From positions 1-64,000 of the forward strand of contig CAMFIE010000016.1 of the NCBI GenBank assembly GCA_945952315.1: a stretch of DNA of 64,000 nt. The letters are read 5' to 3'. The notes under the pieces are model-generated. The model was not told the origin of the DNA. It made no database searches and saw nothing but the letters and a program-made list of their open reading frames with translations. Source of the stretch: an uncultured Rhizobium sp. GTDB taxonomy: Bacteria > Pseudomonadota > Alphaproteobacteria > Rhizobiales > Rhizobiaceae. Both the position numbers and the translations under genes were made by a program. Numbering within the stretch: the first letter of the stretch is position 1; every line of letters begins with the position of its first letter. Below, piece after piece: positions 1 through 7,319 of the stretch.

Positions 1-55
1 AAATCCTCTCTTCTCAATTAAGCCAATTCTGTCTCGGGGGCGCTGATGTCGGACA
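1..55 (-). mobile_element. Terminal 55 bp of an IS3-like element
   Basis: These 55 bases are repeated without a mismatch at 11554-11608. Read on the minus strand from position 55 they begin TGTCCGACATCAGCGCCCCC, the same outer end as the small IS3-derived element there. dhaK coding sequence is intact up to position 56 and stops making sense exactly here, so this is an insertion boundary. The rest of the element lies left of the window, so its completeness is unknown. Confidence 0.75.
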
Positions 56-319
56 AGCATCGACCGACGGGCTTGCGAAGACGTCGCCACAGATGGCGGC
101 GGTCAGAAGGCCAGGGCCGACAAATCCTGCATGGGCCGGTTCATGTCCGGCCCCGCCGCCCGATATCACCGCGACGCGGGATTTGTCCCAATCCGCCCGG
201 ACGACGACCCGGATGAACGGACCGCCGTCCAGCCGCGCCAATGACCCGCCCGAGGAGGCCACCAGCCCCTCGATCGCCTCGGTGACGATGGTCTCTCTCG
301 AATTGATGAAATGGGTCAT
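56..319 (-). pseudogene. dhaK: Dihydroxyacetone kinase DhaK, N-terminal fragment
   Basis: The fragment starts [19 protein letters not shown] and carries the DhaK N-terminal glycine-rich segment [20 protein letters not shown] and the [11 protein letters not shown] stretch. It covers about 88 residues of a domain normally about 330 long. Homology ends at the IS end at position 55, after which only 13 foreign residues follow to a stop. The substrate-binding histidine region and everything after it are missing, so it cannot be active. It is the last gene of a minus-strand set (ATPase remnant, permease, binding protein, dhaK). That order suggests the transporter once fed a triose or polyol route, but this is inference. 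Confidence 0.85.
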
Positions 320-350
320 GCGGATTTTCTCTGATGTGAGGGGTGGAAGA

Positions 351-387
351 CCCTCGCCGGATGCTGGGAGTCCGCATCCGGCGAGGG
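351..387. terminator. Stem-loop between the binding-protein gene and dhaK
   Basis: CCCTCGCCGGATGC (351-364) pairs perfectly with 374-387 around a 9-base loop. No U-tract follows on either strand. Its place just downstream of a binding-protein gene inside an operon suits an mRNA-stabilising or partial-termination hairpin that lowers dhaK expression relative to the binding protein. Confidence 0.6.
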
Positions 388-478
388 GACAAGGCGGCGG
401 TCAGAGGCCGGCCCAGGTGGCATCCGCCCGCGCCCCCTTGTTCTTCTTGCTGAGGCACCGTGATCGGTGCCTGCCGGT

Positions 479-1642
479 TCAGTTGATAACGTTGGCGTAG
501 AACTTCGCTTCAACATCGGCCATGTCGATGGCCGCCAGATCCTCGGGCAAGACATAGGCGTCGGCGTCGGCATGGACCTTTGTCTTGTCGAAGTCATTCG
601 CCCCGGCGATGTAGTCATTGGTCACATGGCGGGTGGTCTCGATGTCGATTCCCGACATCCCGATGTCCTTGAGGATCTTGAAGAACGCGTCCCATGCCGG
701 AATATCGTGCTCACCCCAGCCGGCGCGGCTTGCCATGTCGCCCCTGAAGGTGCGGTGGATCTGCATCAGGCTTTCGGTGCCCGCCCGCGCGCCATAGTTG
801 GCCCGGGTGGTCGGTAGCGCCTTGAACACGATCTCGGCGGCTGCGCGCGGGTTGCGGTCGGCGAATTCGCTGCCCATGGCCCAGCCACGCAGATATTTCT
901 TCAGGAACTCCAGCCGTTCCGGGTCTTCCAGATCCGCCCGTCGCACCACCAGCGAATTGGACGGCAGGGGCGAGCCGCGCATCCCGAGCCAGTAGTCGAA
1001 GTCCAGCCCCTTGGCCCCCAGATCGGCACGCAGTCCCTCCCATGCCAGGCAGGCATCGCCCTGCCCGCCCGCCAGCGCCATCGTCCAGGTGGGCCAGCCA
1101 GCCTCGACATAGGTGATCTTCTTGGGGTCCACACCCACGGCGGCGAACATCGGGTCGGCGATGGCCTGCCAGGCGGCCGAGCCCAGAAGCACCGTCTTGC
1201 CCTCCAGCCCCTTGAGGTCGGCCATCCCTTCGCCCTTGCGGAAGGCGATGTTGAAGAGGTCGAGGAACCCGCTGCCGAAGACCGAGACGAGGTCCATGCC
1301 GTTGTTGATGGCGAACGACAGCACGCCGGGCGAAGGGAAACCGATGTCGGCCTGTTCGACGGCCAGGAACTTCACCACGGCCGTCCCGTCGGATGGCCCC
1401 GGCTCCATGGCGGTTTCCACGCCAAGGTCGCCGAAATAGCCCATCTCCTTTGCCACCCAGTAGGGGTAATCGTCCATCACCTCGATCGTGCCGCGCGGGC
1501 TGATCCAGGTGAAGGGTGAGGCATAAGGCTTCGCCTCGGCCGCCGTGGGCGCGGTCAGTGCGCCGCCAAGGATCGTCGTGGTCACAAGGCCGCTTGCGCT
1601 GACCTGCAGCAGACGTCTGCGCGTCATCATATGGTGATCCAT
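479..1642 (-). CDS. NMT1/SsuA-type ABC substrate-binding protein
   Basis: This 387-residue periplasmic protein has an RR-containing signal peptide (MTRRRLLQVSASGLVTTTILGGA), which suggests Tat export. The mature part has the NMT1/THI5-like two-lobe pattern of nitrate, sulfonate and thiamine-precursor receptors: an early YWVAKEMGYFGDLGVETAMEPG segment, then VVKFLAVEQADIGFPSPG and LKGLEGKTVLLGS. The next genes on the strand encode the matching permease and the tail of an ATPase upstream, and dhaK lies downstream. The start used gives MDHHMMTRRR; the internal ATG five codons later would leave a tighter Tat signal. The ligand cannot be told from sequence. Confidence 0.8.
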   Translation of the reverse strand: MDHHMMTRRRLLQVSASGLVTTTILGGALTAPTAAEAKPYASPFTWISPRGTIEVMDDYPYWVAKEMGYFGDLGVETAMEPGPSDGTAVVKFLAVEQADIGFPSPGVLSFAINNGMDLVSVFGSGFLDLFNIAFRKGEGMADLKGLEGKTVLLGSAAWQAIADPMFAAVGVDPKKITYVEAGWPTWTMALAGGQGDACLAWEGLRADLGAKGLDFDYWLGMRGSPLPSNSLVVRRADLEDPERLEFLKKYLRGWAMGSEFADRNPRAAAEIVFKALPTTRANYGARAGTESLMQIHRTFRGDMASRAGWGEHDIPAWDAFFKILKDIGMSGIDIETTRHVTNDYIAGANDFDKTKVHADADAYVLPEDLAAIDMADVEAKFYANVIN

Positions 1643-1725
1643 TGGATCTTCCTCCCTTTTCTTGATTGTGCCGCTGTTGGTGACTTAGGGACGGACGCGG
1701 CAGCCCGCCCCCCGATTGGCCCGGG

Positions 1726-2526
1726 TCAGCTTTCCCAGCCGGCCAGTTTCTTGCCCACCCAGAAGAAGAAGGCGTAGATCGTGATGCCTGTAACGGCGAG
1801 GATCAGGATGCAGGCAAAGAATTCCGGCATTCGCAAGGTCGAGGAATAGGTGGTCAACCGGCTGCCAAGGCCAAAACCGCCGCCCGACATCTCGGCCCCC
1901 ACCGCAGTGATCATCCCGAAAATCGCGCCGATCATCAGGCCCACGATCACCATGGGCATCGCCATGGGGATGCGGATCTTGGTGAAGATCTGTAGGGTCG
2001 ATGCGCCATAGGAACGGGCGAGCGAGATTTTCATCGTGTCCACGCGGCGGAAACCCGTGGCCGCGTTGATCATCAACATCGGGCTAGATGCCAGGGCCAC
2101 TGCAATGATGCGGGGCGTGTAGCCGAAGCCGAAGTTGAGGATCAACAGCGGAACCAGCGCCAGCATGGGCGTGGTGACCAGAAGCAGGATGTAGGGCGTG
2201 ATCACCTTTTCCACGAAGGGGAACTGTGTGATGACAGCTGCCAGGACTAGCCCCACTGACGCACCGATGGCATAGCCCGCGAACAGCTCGACCAGCGTAT
2301 AGCCGTAGTGCTGCAGGATCGTCGGCATTTCGGCCGAGGCAAAGACGCTACCTATGGCCGAGGGCGTGGGCAGCACGTATTGCGGCACCTCGAAGAACCG
2401 CAACAGGAACTCGCCCCCACCGATCACGGTCACTGCCACCGCGATGATGGCGATGACCTCGCGCAGACCCTGACCGCCCAGCCCGCTGGCCAGCCCTGTT
2501 GGTGTTGCGATGCTGGACGCGCTCAT
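1726..2526 (-). CDS. SsuC/TauC-type ABC transporter permease
   Basis: The 266-residue inner-membrane protein has about six hydrophobic segments and the BPD_transp_1 coupling region: the stretch [31 protein letters not shown] contains the EAA-like loop that docks on the ATPase. This arrangement is typical of SsuC, TauC and ThiX permeases. Its ATG overlaps the stop of the upstream ATPase remnant by four bases (2523-2526), so the two were co-translated before the ATPase was cut. The binding-protein gene follows 83 bp downstream. Without a local ATPase it could work only with one supplied from elsewhere. Confidence 0.85.
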   Translation of the reverse strand: MSASSIATPTGLASGLGGQGLREVIAIIAVAVTVIGGGEFLLRFFEVPQYVLPTPSAIGSVFASAEMPTILQHYGYTLVELFAGYAIGASVGLVLAAVITQFPFVEKVITPYILLLVTTPMLALVPLLILNFGFGYTPRIIAVALASSPMLMINAATGFRRVDTMKISLARSYGASTLQIFTKIRIPMAMPMVIVGLMIGAIFGMITAVGAEMSGGGFGLGSRLTTYSSTLRMPEFFACILILAVTGITIYAFFFWVGKKLAGWES

Positions 2527-2765
2527 GCTGCCCCCTTCGCCGCGTTCGGCGCTTTTGGCTGATGCTGGATGTCGTGCTTGATGAGGTTGACGAGGTCGAA
2601 GAACTCGCGCGTTTCCATCAGATCAAGCGATCGGGGCCGTGCGAAGGGCGCATCCACGACGCGCGAAATCTGCCCCGGTCGCGCCGACATGATGTAGACC
2701 TTGTCGGCGAGATAGACGGCCTCGGCGATGGAATGGGTGATCAGGATCACCGTCTTGCGGGATCC
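2523..2765 (-). pseudogene. ABC transporter ATPase, C-terminal remnant
   Basis: About 80 codons remain, from [28 protein letters not shown] to the stop. This contains the H-loop histidine (THS) and the [12 protein letters not shown] segment of SsuB/TauB-type ATPases, followed by the usual helical tail. The Walker A, signature and Walker B parts are missing. Upstream of about 2765 the reading frame stays open for 55 codons but is unrelated, because it is antisense to a mannonate dehydratase remnant on the plus strand. No IS lies at the junction. Confidence 0.8.
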
Positions 2766-2888
2766 GATGATATTGGCAAGGCGCGGATCAATCCCGGCTA
2801 TTCCCTGATTGGCCGTCTGAAAGGCATGGCAGAACTGCGCGGTGTCATGCACGGGGCCGCCGCGATGCACAAAATGCTTTCCCCATGA
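2766..2888 (+). pseudogene. uxuA: Mannonate dehydratase UxuA, C-terminal remnant
   Basis: The last 40 codons read [20 protein letters not shown] then [10 protein letters not shown], matching the conserved UxuA C-terminus (NPGYxxIGRLKGLAExRG). The remaining roughly 350 residues are absent, since the sequence to the left belongs to an ABC ATPase on the other strand. UxuA dehydrates D-mannonate to 2-keto-3-deoxygluconate in hexuronate catabolism. Its former place just upstream of the LacI-regulated sugar operon hints that the intact locus handled uronates or uronate-containing glycosides. The 212 bp between this remnant and the lacI-type gene hold no other gene I can support. Confidence 0.7.
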
Positions 2889-3100
2889 CGCATGGCGTGA
2901 CCTGTCCTGGCATGGCTGCGGGTTGCCCACGCGCTTGGGGATAGTCGCGGCGGCTTGAAGGTCGTCAATCGGGCGTCATCCGGGCGGCTTGGGCCGGATC
3001 AGCGCAGGCAGGGTGCATTTCGGGATTGCCTACACCCCGATTGCATGCCATCCACCGTGCATTCCCACGCAACCGCGCCGGTCGGCCGAACGGATTGTCC

Positions 3101-4132
3101 ATGGTTACCATCAAACAAATTGCAGACGCCGTAGGGGTGTCTTCGGCCACTGTGTCGCGCGTGCTGAATTTTGACAGCACGTTGTCGGTCAGTGCCCAGA
3201 CCCGCAAGTCCATCGTCGAGACGGCCGAGGCGCTGAACTATGCCACGCCCCGCAACCGCAATCGCAAGTCCGACCAGACAAGGCTTGGACAAAAGATCGC
3301 GCTGGTGCATTTTCTGCGCCCGGACCAAGAGTTGGTGGACCCCTATTATGTCGGCATCCGGCTGGGCATCGAAAGCCGCTGCAATGAGCTGAAACTTGAG
3401 GCGATGCAGGTCTATCATACCGATTCCGTGCCAGACCCCGCGCTGTTGAAAGCCGCAGCCGGGGTGATTGTCATCGGCCTGCACAGCGGTGCGGAAATCG
3501 ACTGGGTCATGTCGCATAACCCCAATGTCGTGTTTGCGGATTTCTCTCCGGTTGGTGATGAACATGACAGTGTTCGCAGCGATCTGGATCTGGCGATGCG
3601 CAAATTGTTGCAGGCCCTGGATGATCAGGGCTATCGGCGGATGGCGTTCATCGGCTGGGATAATACCAGTTCCCGCAGCACCACCAGCATTTTTGATCGT
3701 CGTCTGCCCGCCTATCAGGATTGGATGCGCGCCAAGGGTCGGTACGAGCCTGACCTGTGCTGCATTGGCGATAACACCGAACAAAGCGGTTACGAGTTGA
3801 CGCTGAACCTGCTGCAAAGCGGCGCGCGGCCTGATGCCCTGATTACAGGCAACGACAATATGGCGGTGGGGGCCTATCGCGCCATTCACGAATCCGGCCT
3901 GAAAATTCCGGGTGATATTGCCGTGGCCAGCTTTAACGACATTCCTGTGGCGCAGTTTCTTAATCCGCCGTTGACCACCGTGCGGTTGCCTGCCGAAGAG
4001 ATTGGGCAGAATGCGGTGGATCTGCTGTTTGAGCGGTTGTCGGGGCGCAGCACGCCCAAATGCATCCTGCTGTCGTCGCGTGTGATCCTGCGGGCAAGCA
4101 CGCGCGGCAAGGGGAAGTCGGGCGTGAAGTAA
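3101..4132 (+). CDS. LacI-family transcriptional regulator
   Basis: The 343-residue protein has an N-terminal LacI helix-turn-helix (MVTIKQIADAVGVSSATVSRVLNF, residues 1-24) and a periplasmic-binding-protein-like sensor domain. The latter ends with VASFNDIPVAQFLNPPLTTVRLPAEEIG, a standard LacI/GalR closing motif. I chose the ATG at 3101 because the HTH starts directly there; a longer frame upstream is not family-like. EbgR-type repressors with this architecture often govern beta-galactoside genes. The stop codon lies inside a 14-bp palindrome before the operon promoter, consistent with local repression of the transporter and hydrolase genes. Confidence 0.9.
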   Translation: MVTIKQIADAVGVSSATVSRVLNFDSTLSVSAQTRKSIVETAEALNYATPRNRNRKSDQTRLGQKIALVHFLRPDQELVDPYYVGIRLGIESRCNELKLEAMQVYHTDSVPDPALLKAAAGVIVIGLHSGAEIDWVMSHNPNVVFADFSPVGDEHDSVRSDLDLAMRKLLQALDDQGYRRMAFIGWDNTSSRSTTSIFDRRLPAYQDWMRAKGRYEPDLCCIGDNTEQSGYELTLNLLQSGARPDALITGNDNMAVGAYRAIHESGLKIPGDIAVASFNDIPVAQFLNPPLTTVRLPAEEIGQNAVDLLFERLSGRSTPKCILLSSRVILRASTRGKGKSGVK

Positions 4133-4178
4133 AATTTTACTAAATTTACTTGCGCGACGTATCGGAACGCGCTAGCCT
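4128..4178 (+). promoter_or_regulatory. Probable operator and promoter of the sugar operon
   Basis: AGTAAAATTTTACT (4128-4141) is a perfect 14-bp palindrome in an otherwise GC-rich context, followed by a further AAATTTACT half. TTGCGC (4150-4155) and TAGCCT (4173-4178) are separated by 17 bp and could be -35 and -10 boxes. The palindrome just upstream of the -35 is the best candidate site for the LacI-type protein encoded immediately before it. Confidence 0.5.
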
Positions 4179-4224
4179 TCCAGTTGCGAGACCAGAAAAT
4201 GAGTCTCGGTCATGGGAGGAAAAC

Positions 4225-5496
4225 ATGAATCAAATGCTTATCCGCGCGCGAAAGTCGGTCTTCTTGGCCACCGGCATCAGCCTGCTGGCGATGACGTCGG
4301 CCTTGGCAGGAGAAGTCACAGTCTGGAGCTGGGACCCGAATTTCAACGGCGCGACGATGAAAGAGGCGGCGGCCCGTTATTCAGCTTCGCACCCCGATAT
4401 GACGATCAATCTGGTTGATTTCGCCAAGACAGACCTTGAACAGAAGCTGCAGGCGCAATTGGCATCCGGCACCACCGAGGGCCTGCCGGACATCGTGCTG
4501 ATCGAAGATTATGGCGCCCAGAAATACCTGCTGTCCTTCCCCGGCGCGTTTGAGCCGCTGAATGGCAAGATCGACTACAGCGGCTTTGCCCCCTACAAGG
4601 TTGAGCTGGCCACCGTAGACGGCAACACCTATTCGATGCCCTTCGATTCCGGCGTGACCGGCCTGTTCTATCGCACCGACATTCTGGCCGAAGCGGGTTA
4701 TTCCGCCGCCGATCTGCAAGACATTGACTGGGACCAGTTTATTGAAATCGCCAAAGTGGTGAAGGAAAAGACCGGCCATCCGATGTTGGGCGTGGATCTG
4801 AACGACGCCGGGGCGCTTCGGATTTTGCTGCAATCCATGGGCGGCTGGTATTTCACCGCCGATGGCCAGCCGGCGATTGCGGGTGATGCCAAGTTCAAGG
4901 CGGCGCTGTCCACCTATGCCAAGCTGTTGCAGACCAAGGAAATCTACAAGCCGGTGTCTGGCTGGACGGAATACACCGGCGGTTTTGTCAGTGGCGAAGT
5001 GGCCTCTGTCTTTACCGGCGTCTGGATGACGGCCACGATCAAGGCCGCCAACATGTCGGGCCAGTGGGGCGTGGCCCCGTTGCCGAAAATGCCGGGTGTC
5101 GAAGGTGCGACCCATGCTTCGAACCTTGGTGGTTCCAGCTGGTACGTGCTGTCGTCGTCGGCGGAAAAGGATGAGGCTGTGGATTTCCTGGCCGAAGTCT
5201 GGGGCAAGGACGTTGATTTCTATCAGAAAATCCTGGTCGATCAGGGTGCGCTTGGCTCGCTTCTGGCCGCGCGTGAGGGCGAAGCCTACAAGGCCAACGA
5301 TGCCTATTTTGGCGGGCAGGCCGTGTGGCAAAGCTTCTCGGACTGGTTGGCGGCGGTTCCTGCTGTGAACTACGGCATCTTCACCAATGAAGTGGACGCA
5401 GCCGTTACGGCGCAATTGCCCGCACTGGCCGAAGGCGGCTCGATTGATGACGCCATCGCTGCGATTGACGCGCAAGTGCGCGCGCAGATCCAGTAA
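4225..5496 (+). CDS. Sugar ABC transporter substrate-binding protein
   Basis: This 423-residue family-1 (MalE/UgpB-like) periplasmic receptor has a Sec signal peptide ending near ALAG (about residue 26). Hallmarks include VTVWSWDPNFN, a PDIVLIEDYGAQKYL hinge region, YSMPFDSGVTGLFYRTDILAEAGY, and VASVFTGVWMTATIKAAN. The ATG at 4225 follows a GGGAGGAAAAC ribosome site; an in-frame start further upstream would bury the signal peptide. It heads a plus-strand operon with two MalF/MalG-type permeases, a GH2 hydrolase and a UgpC-type ATPase, so it probably captures the oligosaccharide or glycoside that the hydrolase cleaves in the cytoplasm. Confidence 0.9.
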   Translation: MNQMLIRARKSVFLATGISLLAMTSALAGEVTVWSWDPNFNGATMKEAAARYSASHPDMTINLVDFAKTDLEQKLQAQLASGTTEGLPDIVLIEDYGAQKYLLSFPGAFEPLNGKIDYSGFAPYKVELATVDGNTYSMPFDSGVTGLFYRTDILAEAGYSAADLQDIDWDQFIEIAKVVKEKTGHPMLGVDLNDAGALRILLQSMGGWYFTADGQPAIAGDAKFKAALSTYAKLLQTKEIYKPVSGWTEYTGGFVSGEVASVFTGVWMTATIKAANMSGQWGVAPLPKMPGVEGATHASNLGGSSWYVLSSSAEKDEAVDFLAEVWGKDVDFYQKILVDQGALGSLLAAREGEAYKANDAYFGGQAVWQSFSDWLAAVPAVNYGIFTNEVDAAVTAQLPALAEGGSIDDAIAAIDAQVRAQIQ

Positions 5497-5502
5497 CCCA
5501 AG

Positions 5503-5532
5503 CCTGACCGGGGCAACCGCGCCCCGGTCAGG
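5503..5532 (+). terminator. Stem-loop after the binding-protein gene
   Basis: CCTGACCGGGGC (5503-5514) pairs perfectly with 5521-5532 around a 6-base loop, six bases after the receptor stop codon. There is no U-tract, so it probably stabilises the receptor mRNA or partly terminates, keeping receptor levels above those of the permeases. Confidence 0.65.
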
Positions 5533-5541
5533 TGTATGCAA

Positions 5542-5583
5542 GACCACAGCGCCACCGGGACACGGGGGGGCGGTGCTGTGGTC
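5542..5583 (+). other. Second stem-loop before the permease gene
   Basis: GACCACAGC (5542-5550) is complementary to GCTGTGGTC (5575-5583) across a C/G-rich loop of 24 bases. It lies between the first hairpin and the permease ATG at 5608 and leaves the GGGGGGAGC ribosome site free. It may add to the post-receptor mRNA structure. Confidence 0.4.
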
Positions 5584-5607
5584 CTTGACCGAACTTTGGG
5601 GGGAGCT

Positions 5608-6492
5608 ATGGCAAAATCGCGCATCGGTCGCGCCGAGCAACGCAGCGGCTGGCTGTTCATCGCGCCCACTTTGGTGCTGTTGGGCCTGTTCATGGTATAT
5701 CCGATCATCTGGTCACTGTGGATGAGCTTTCAGACCGGACGTGGGATGAGCCACAGCTTTGGCGGCCTGACCAATATCATCCGGCTGACGCAAGATCCGG
5801 TGTTTCTGCGGGCGCTGACCAATACCGGAATCTTTCTGGTGGTGCAGGTGCCCATCATGATCGTGTTGGCCCTGCTGTTCGCGGCGGCGCTGAATAACCC
5901 CAAGCTGCGGTTCCGTGGCTTTTTCCGCACGGCGATCTTCCTGCCCTGTGTCACCTCGCTGGTGGCGTATTCGATCCTGTTCAAGTCGATGTTCGCCAGC
6001 GATGGCGTCATCAATGATCTGGCCATCGCATTGCATCTGATGGATGCGCCGATTTCATGGCTGGGCGATCCGTTCTGGGCCCGCACCGTGATCATTCTGG
6101 CCATCACCTGGCGTTGGATCGGGTACAACATGATCTTTTATCTGGCCGCGATGCAGAACGTCGACAAGTCGATCTACGAGGCGGCGCGGATTGATGGCGT
6201 TCCGGCCTGGGCGCGGTTTGTCTACATCACCTTGCCGATGTTGAAACCGGTGATCCTGTTCACGACGGTGATTTCCACCATCGGCACGCTGCAACTGTTT
6301 GATGAGGTGAACAACATCACCATGGGGGGGCCGTCGGATTCGACGCTGACGCTGTCGCTGTACATCTACAACCTGACCTTCAAGTTCATGCCCAGTCTCG
6401 GTTATGCCGCGACGGTGTCTTATGTGATCGTCATTCTGGTTGCGGTGCTGTCTTTCCTGCAGTTTCTGGTCGCAAGGGATCGCAAGGCATGA
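5608..6492 (+). CDS. Sugar ABC transporter permease (MalF/UgpA type)
   Basis: A 294-residue inner-membrane subunit with six predicted membrane segments, beginning SGWLFIAPTLVLLGLFMVYPIIW. The EAA coupling motif YEAARIDGVPAWARFVYITLPMLKPVI sits around residues 190-215, as in CUT1-family permeases. The start at 5608 follows GGGGGGAGCT. The gene overlaps the next permease by four bases (ATGA at 6489-6492), showing translational coupling. It forms the channel heterodimer with that permease and is driven by the ATPase encoded at the end of the operon. Confidence 0.92.
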   Translation: MAKSRIGRAEQRSGWLFIAPTLVLLGLFMVYPIIWSLWMSFQTGRGMSHSFGGLTNIIRLTQDPVFLRALTNTGIFLVVQVPIMIVLALLFAAALNNPKLRFRGFFRTAIFLPCVTSLVAYSILFKSMFASDGVINDLAIALHLMDAPISWLGDPFWARTVIILAITWRWIGYNMIFYLAAMQNVDKSIYEAARIDGVPAWARFVYITLPMLKPVILFTTVISTIGTLQLFDEVNNITMGGPSDSTLTLSLYIYNLTFKFMPSLGYAATVSYVIVILVAVLSFLQFLVARDRKA

Positions 6493-7307
6493 CCCGGATT
6501 TTTGCACAGCTGCGCTTGGGGCTGGTTTATGGCGCGCTTTCACTGGCGGCGTTCGTGTCGATCTTTCCGTTCTTCTGGATGCTGGTCGGCACCACCAACA
6601 CCGCCAACGACATCATCAAGGGCAAGGTGACTTTTGGCAGTGCGCTGTTTGACAACATCGCCAATCTGTTCGCGCAGGTGGATATGCTGCAGGTGTTCTG
6701 GAATTCGGCCTTTCTGGCGATTGTGGGCACCATCCTGACCTTGGCCATATCATCGCTGGCGGGCTATGCGTTCGAGATGTTTCCGTCCAAAACCCGCGAG
6801 CGCGTGTTCGCGGTGCTGCTGCTGACGCTGTCGATCCCGTTTGCAGCGATCATGGTGCCGCTGTTCGTGATGATGGCCAAGCTGACGCTGATCAACACCT
6901 TCACCGCCATCCTGCTGCCCAGCATCGCGTCGGTCTTCATCATCTTCTACTTCCGTCAGGCCACCAAAGCCTTTCCGCATGAATTGCGCGATGCGGCCAA
7001 GATTGACGGGCTGAAGGAATGGCAGATCTTTCTTTACATCTACCTGCCGGTGATGCGGTCCACTTATGCCGCTGCCATCATCATCGTGTTCATGGCGAAC
7101 TGGAACAACTACCTGTGGCCACTGATCGTCTTGCAGACCAACGACAACAAGACGCTGACGCTGGTCGTCTCATCGCTCGCCTCGTCCTACTACCCGGATT
7201 ACGGCGTTGTCATGGTGGCAACCGTTCTGGCGACCCTGCCCACCATCATTGTTTTCTTCCTGCTTCAGCGTCGCTTTGTCGAAGGGCTGACAGGGTCTGT
7301 CAAATAA
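6489..7307 (+). CDS. Sugar ABC transporter permease (MalG/UgpE type)
   Basis: This 272-residue partner permease has six hydrophobic segments and the EAA loop LRDAAKIDGLKEWQIFLYIYLPVM around residues 164-187. The C-terminus ends QRRFVEGLTGSVK, the usual MalG-family tail that enters the ATPase. Its ATG is inside the stop of the preceding permease. The hydrolase gene follows after 12 bp, so the whole set is one transcript. Confidence 0.92.
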   Translation: MTRIFAQLRLGLVYGALSLAAFVSIFPFFWMLVGTTNTANDIIKGKVTFGSALFDNIANLFAQVDMLQVFWNSAFLAIVGTILTLAISSLAGYAFEMFPSKTRERVFAVLLLTLSIPFAAIMVPLFVMMAKLTLINTFTAILLPSIASVFIIFYFRQATKAFPHELRDAAKIDGLKEWQIFLYIYLPVMRSTYAAAIIIVFMANWNNYLWPLIVLQTNDNKTLTLVVSSLASSYYPDYGVVMVATVLATLPTIIVFFLLQRRFVEGLTGSVK

Positions 7308-7319
7308 GGTTGACCTGCT

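Noticed and set aside
4381-5640. 419-codon minus-strand frame across the sugar-binding protein gene
   Set aside because: It is antisense to a clear receptor with signal peptide and ribosome site; composition is typical of a shadow frame.
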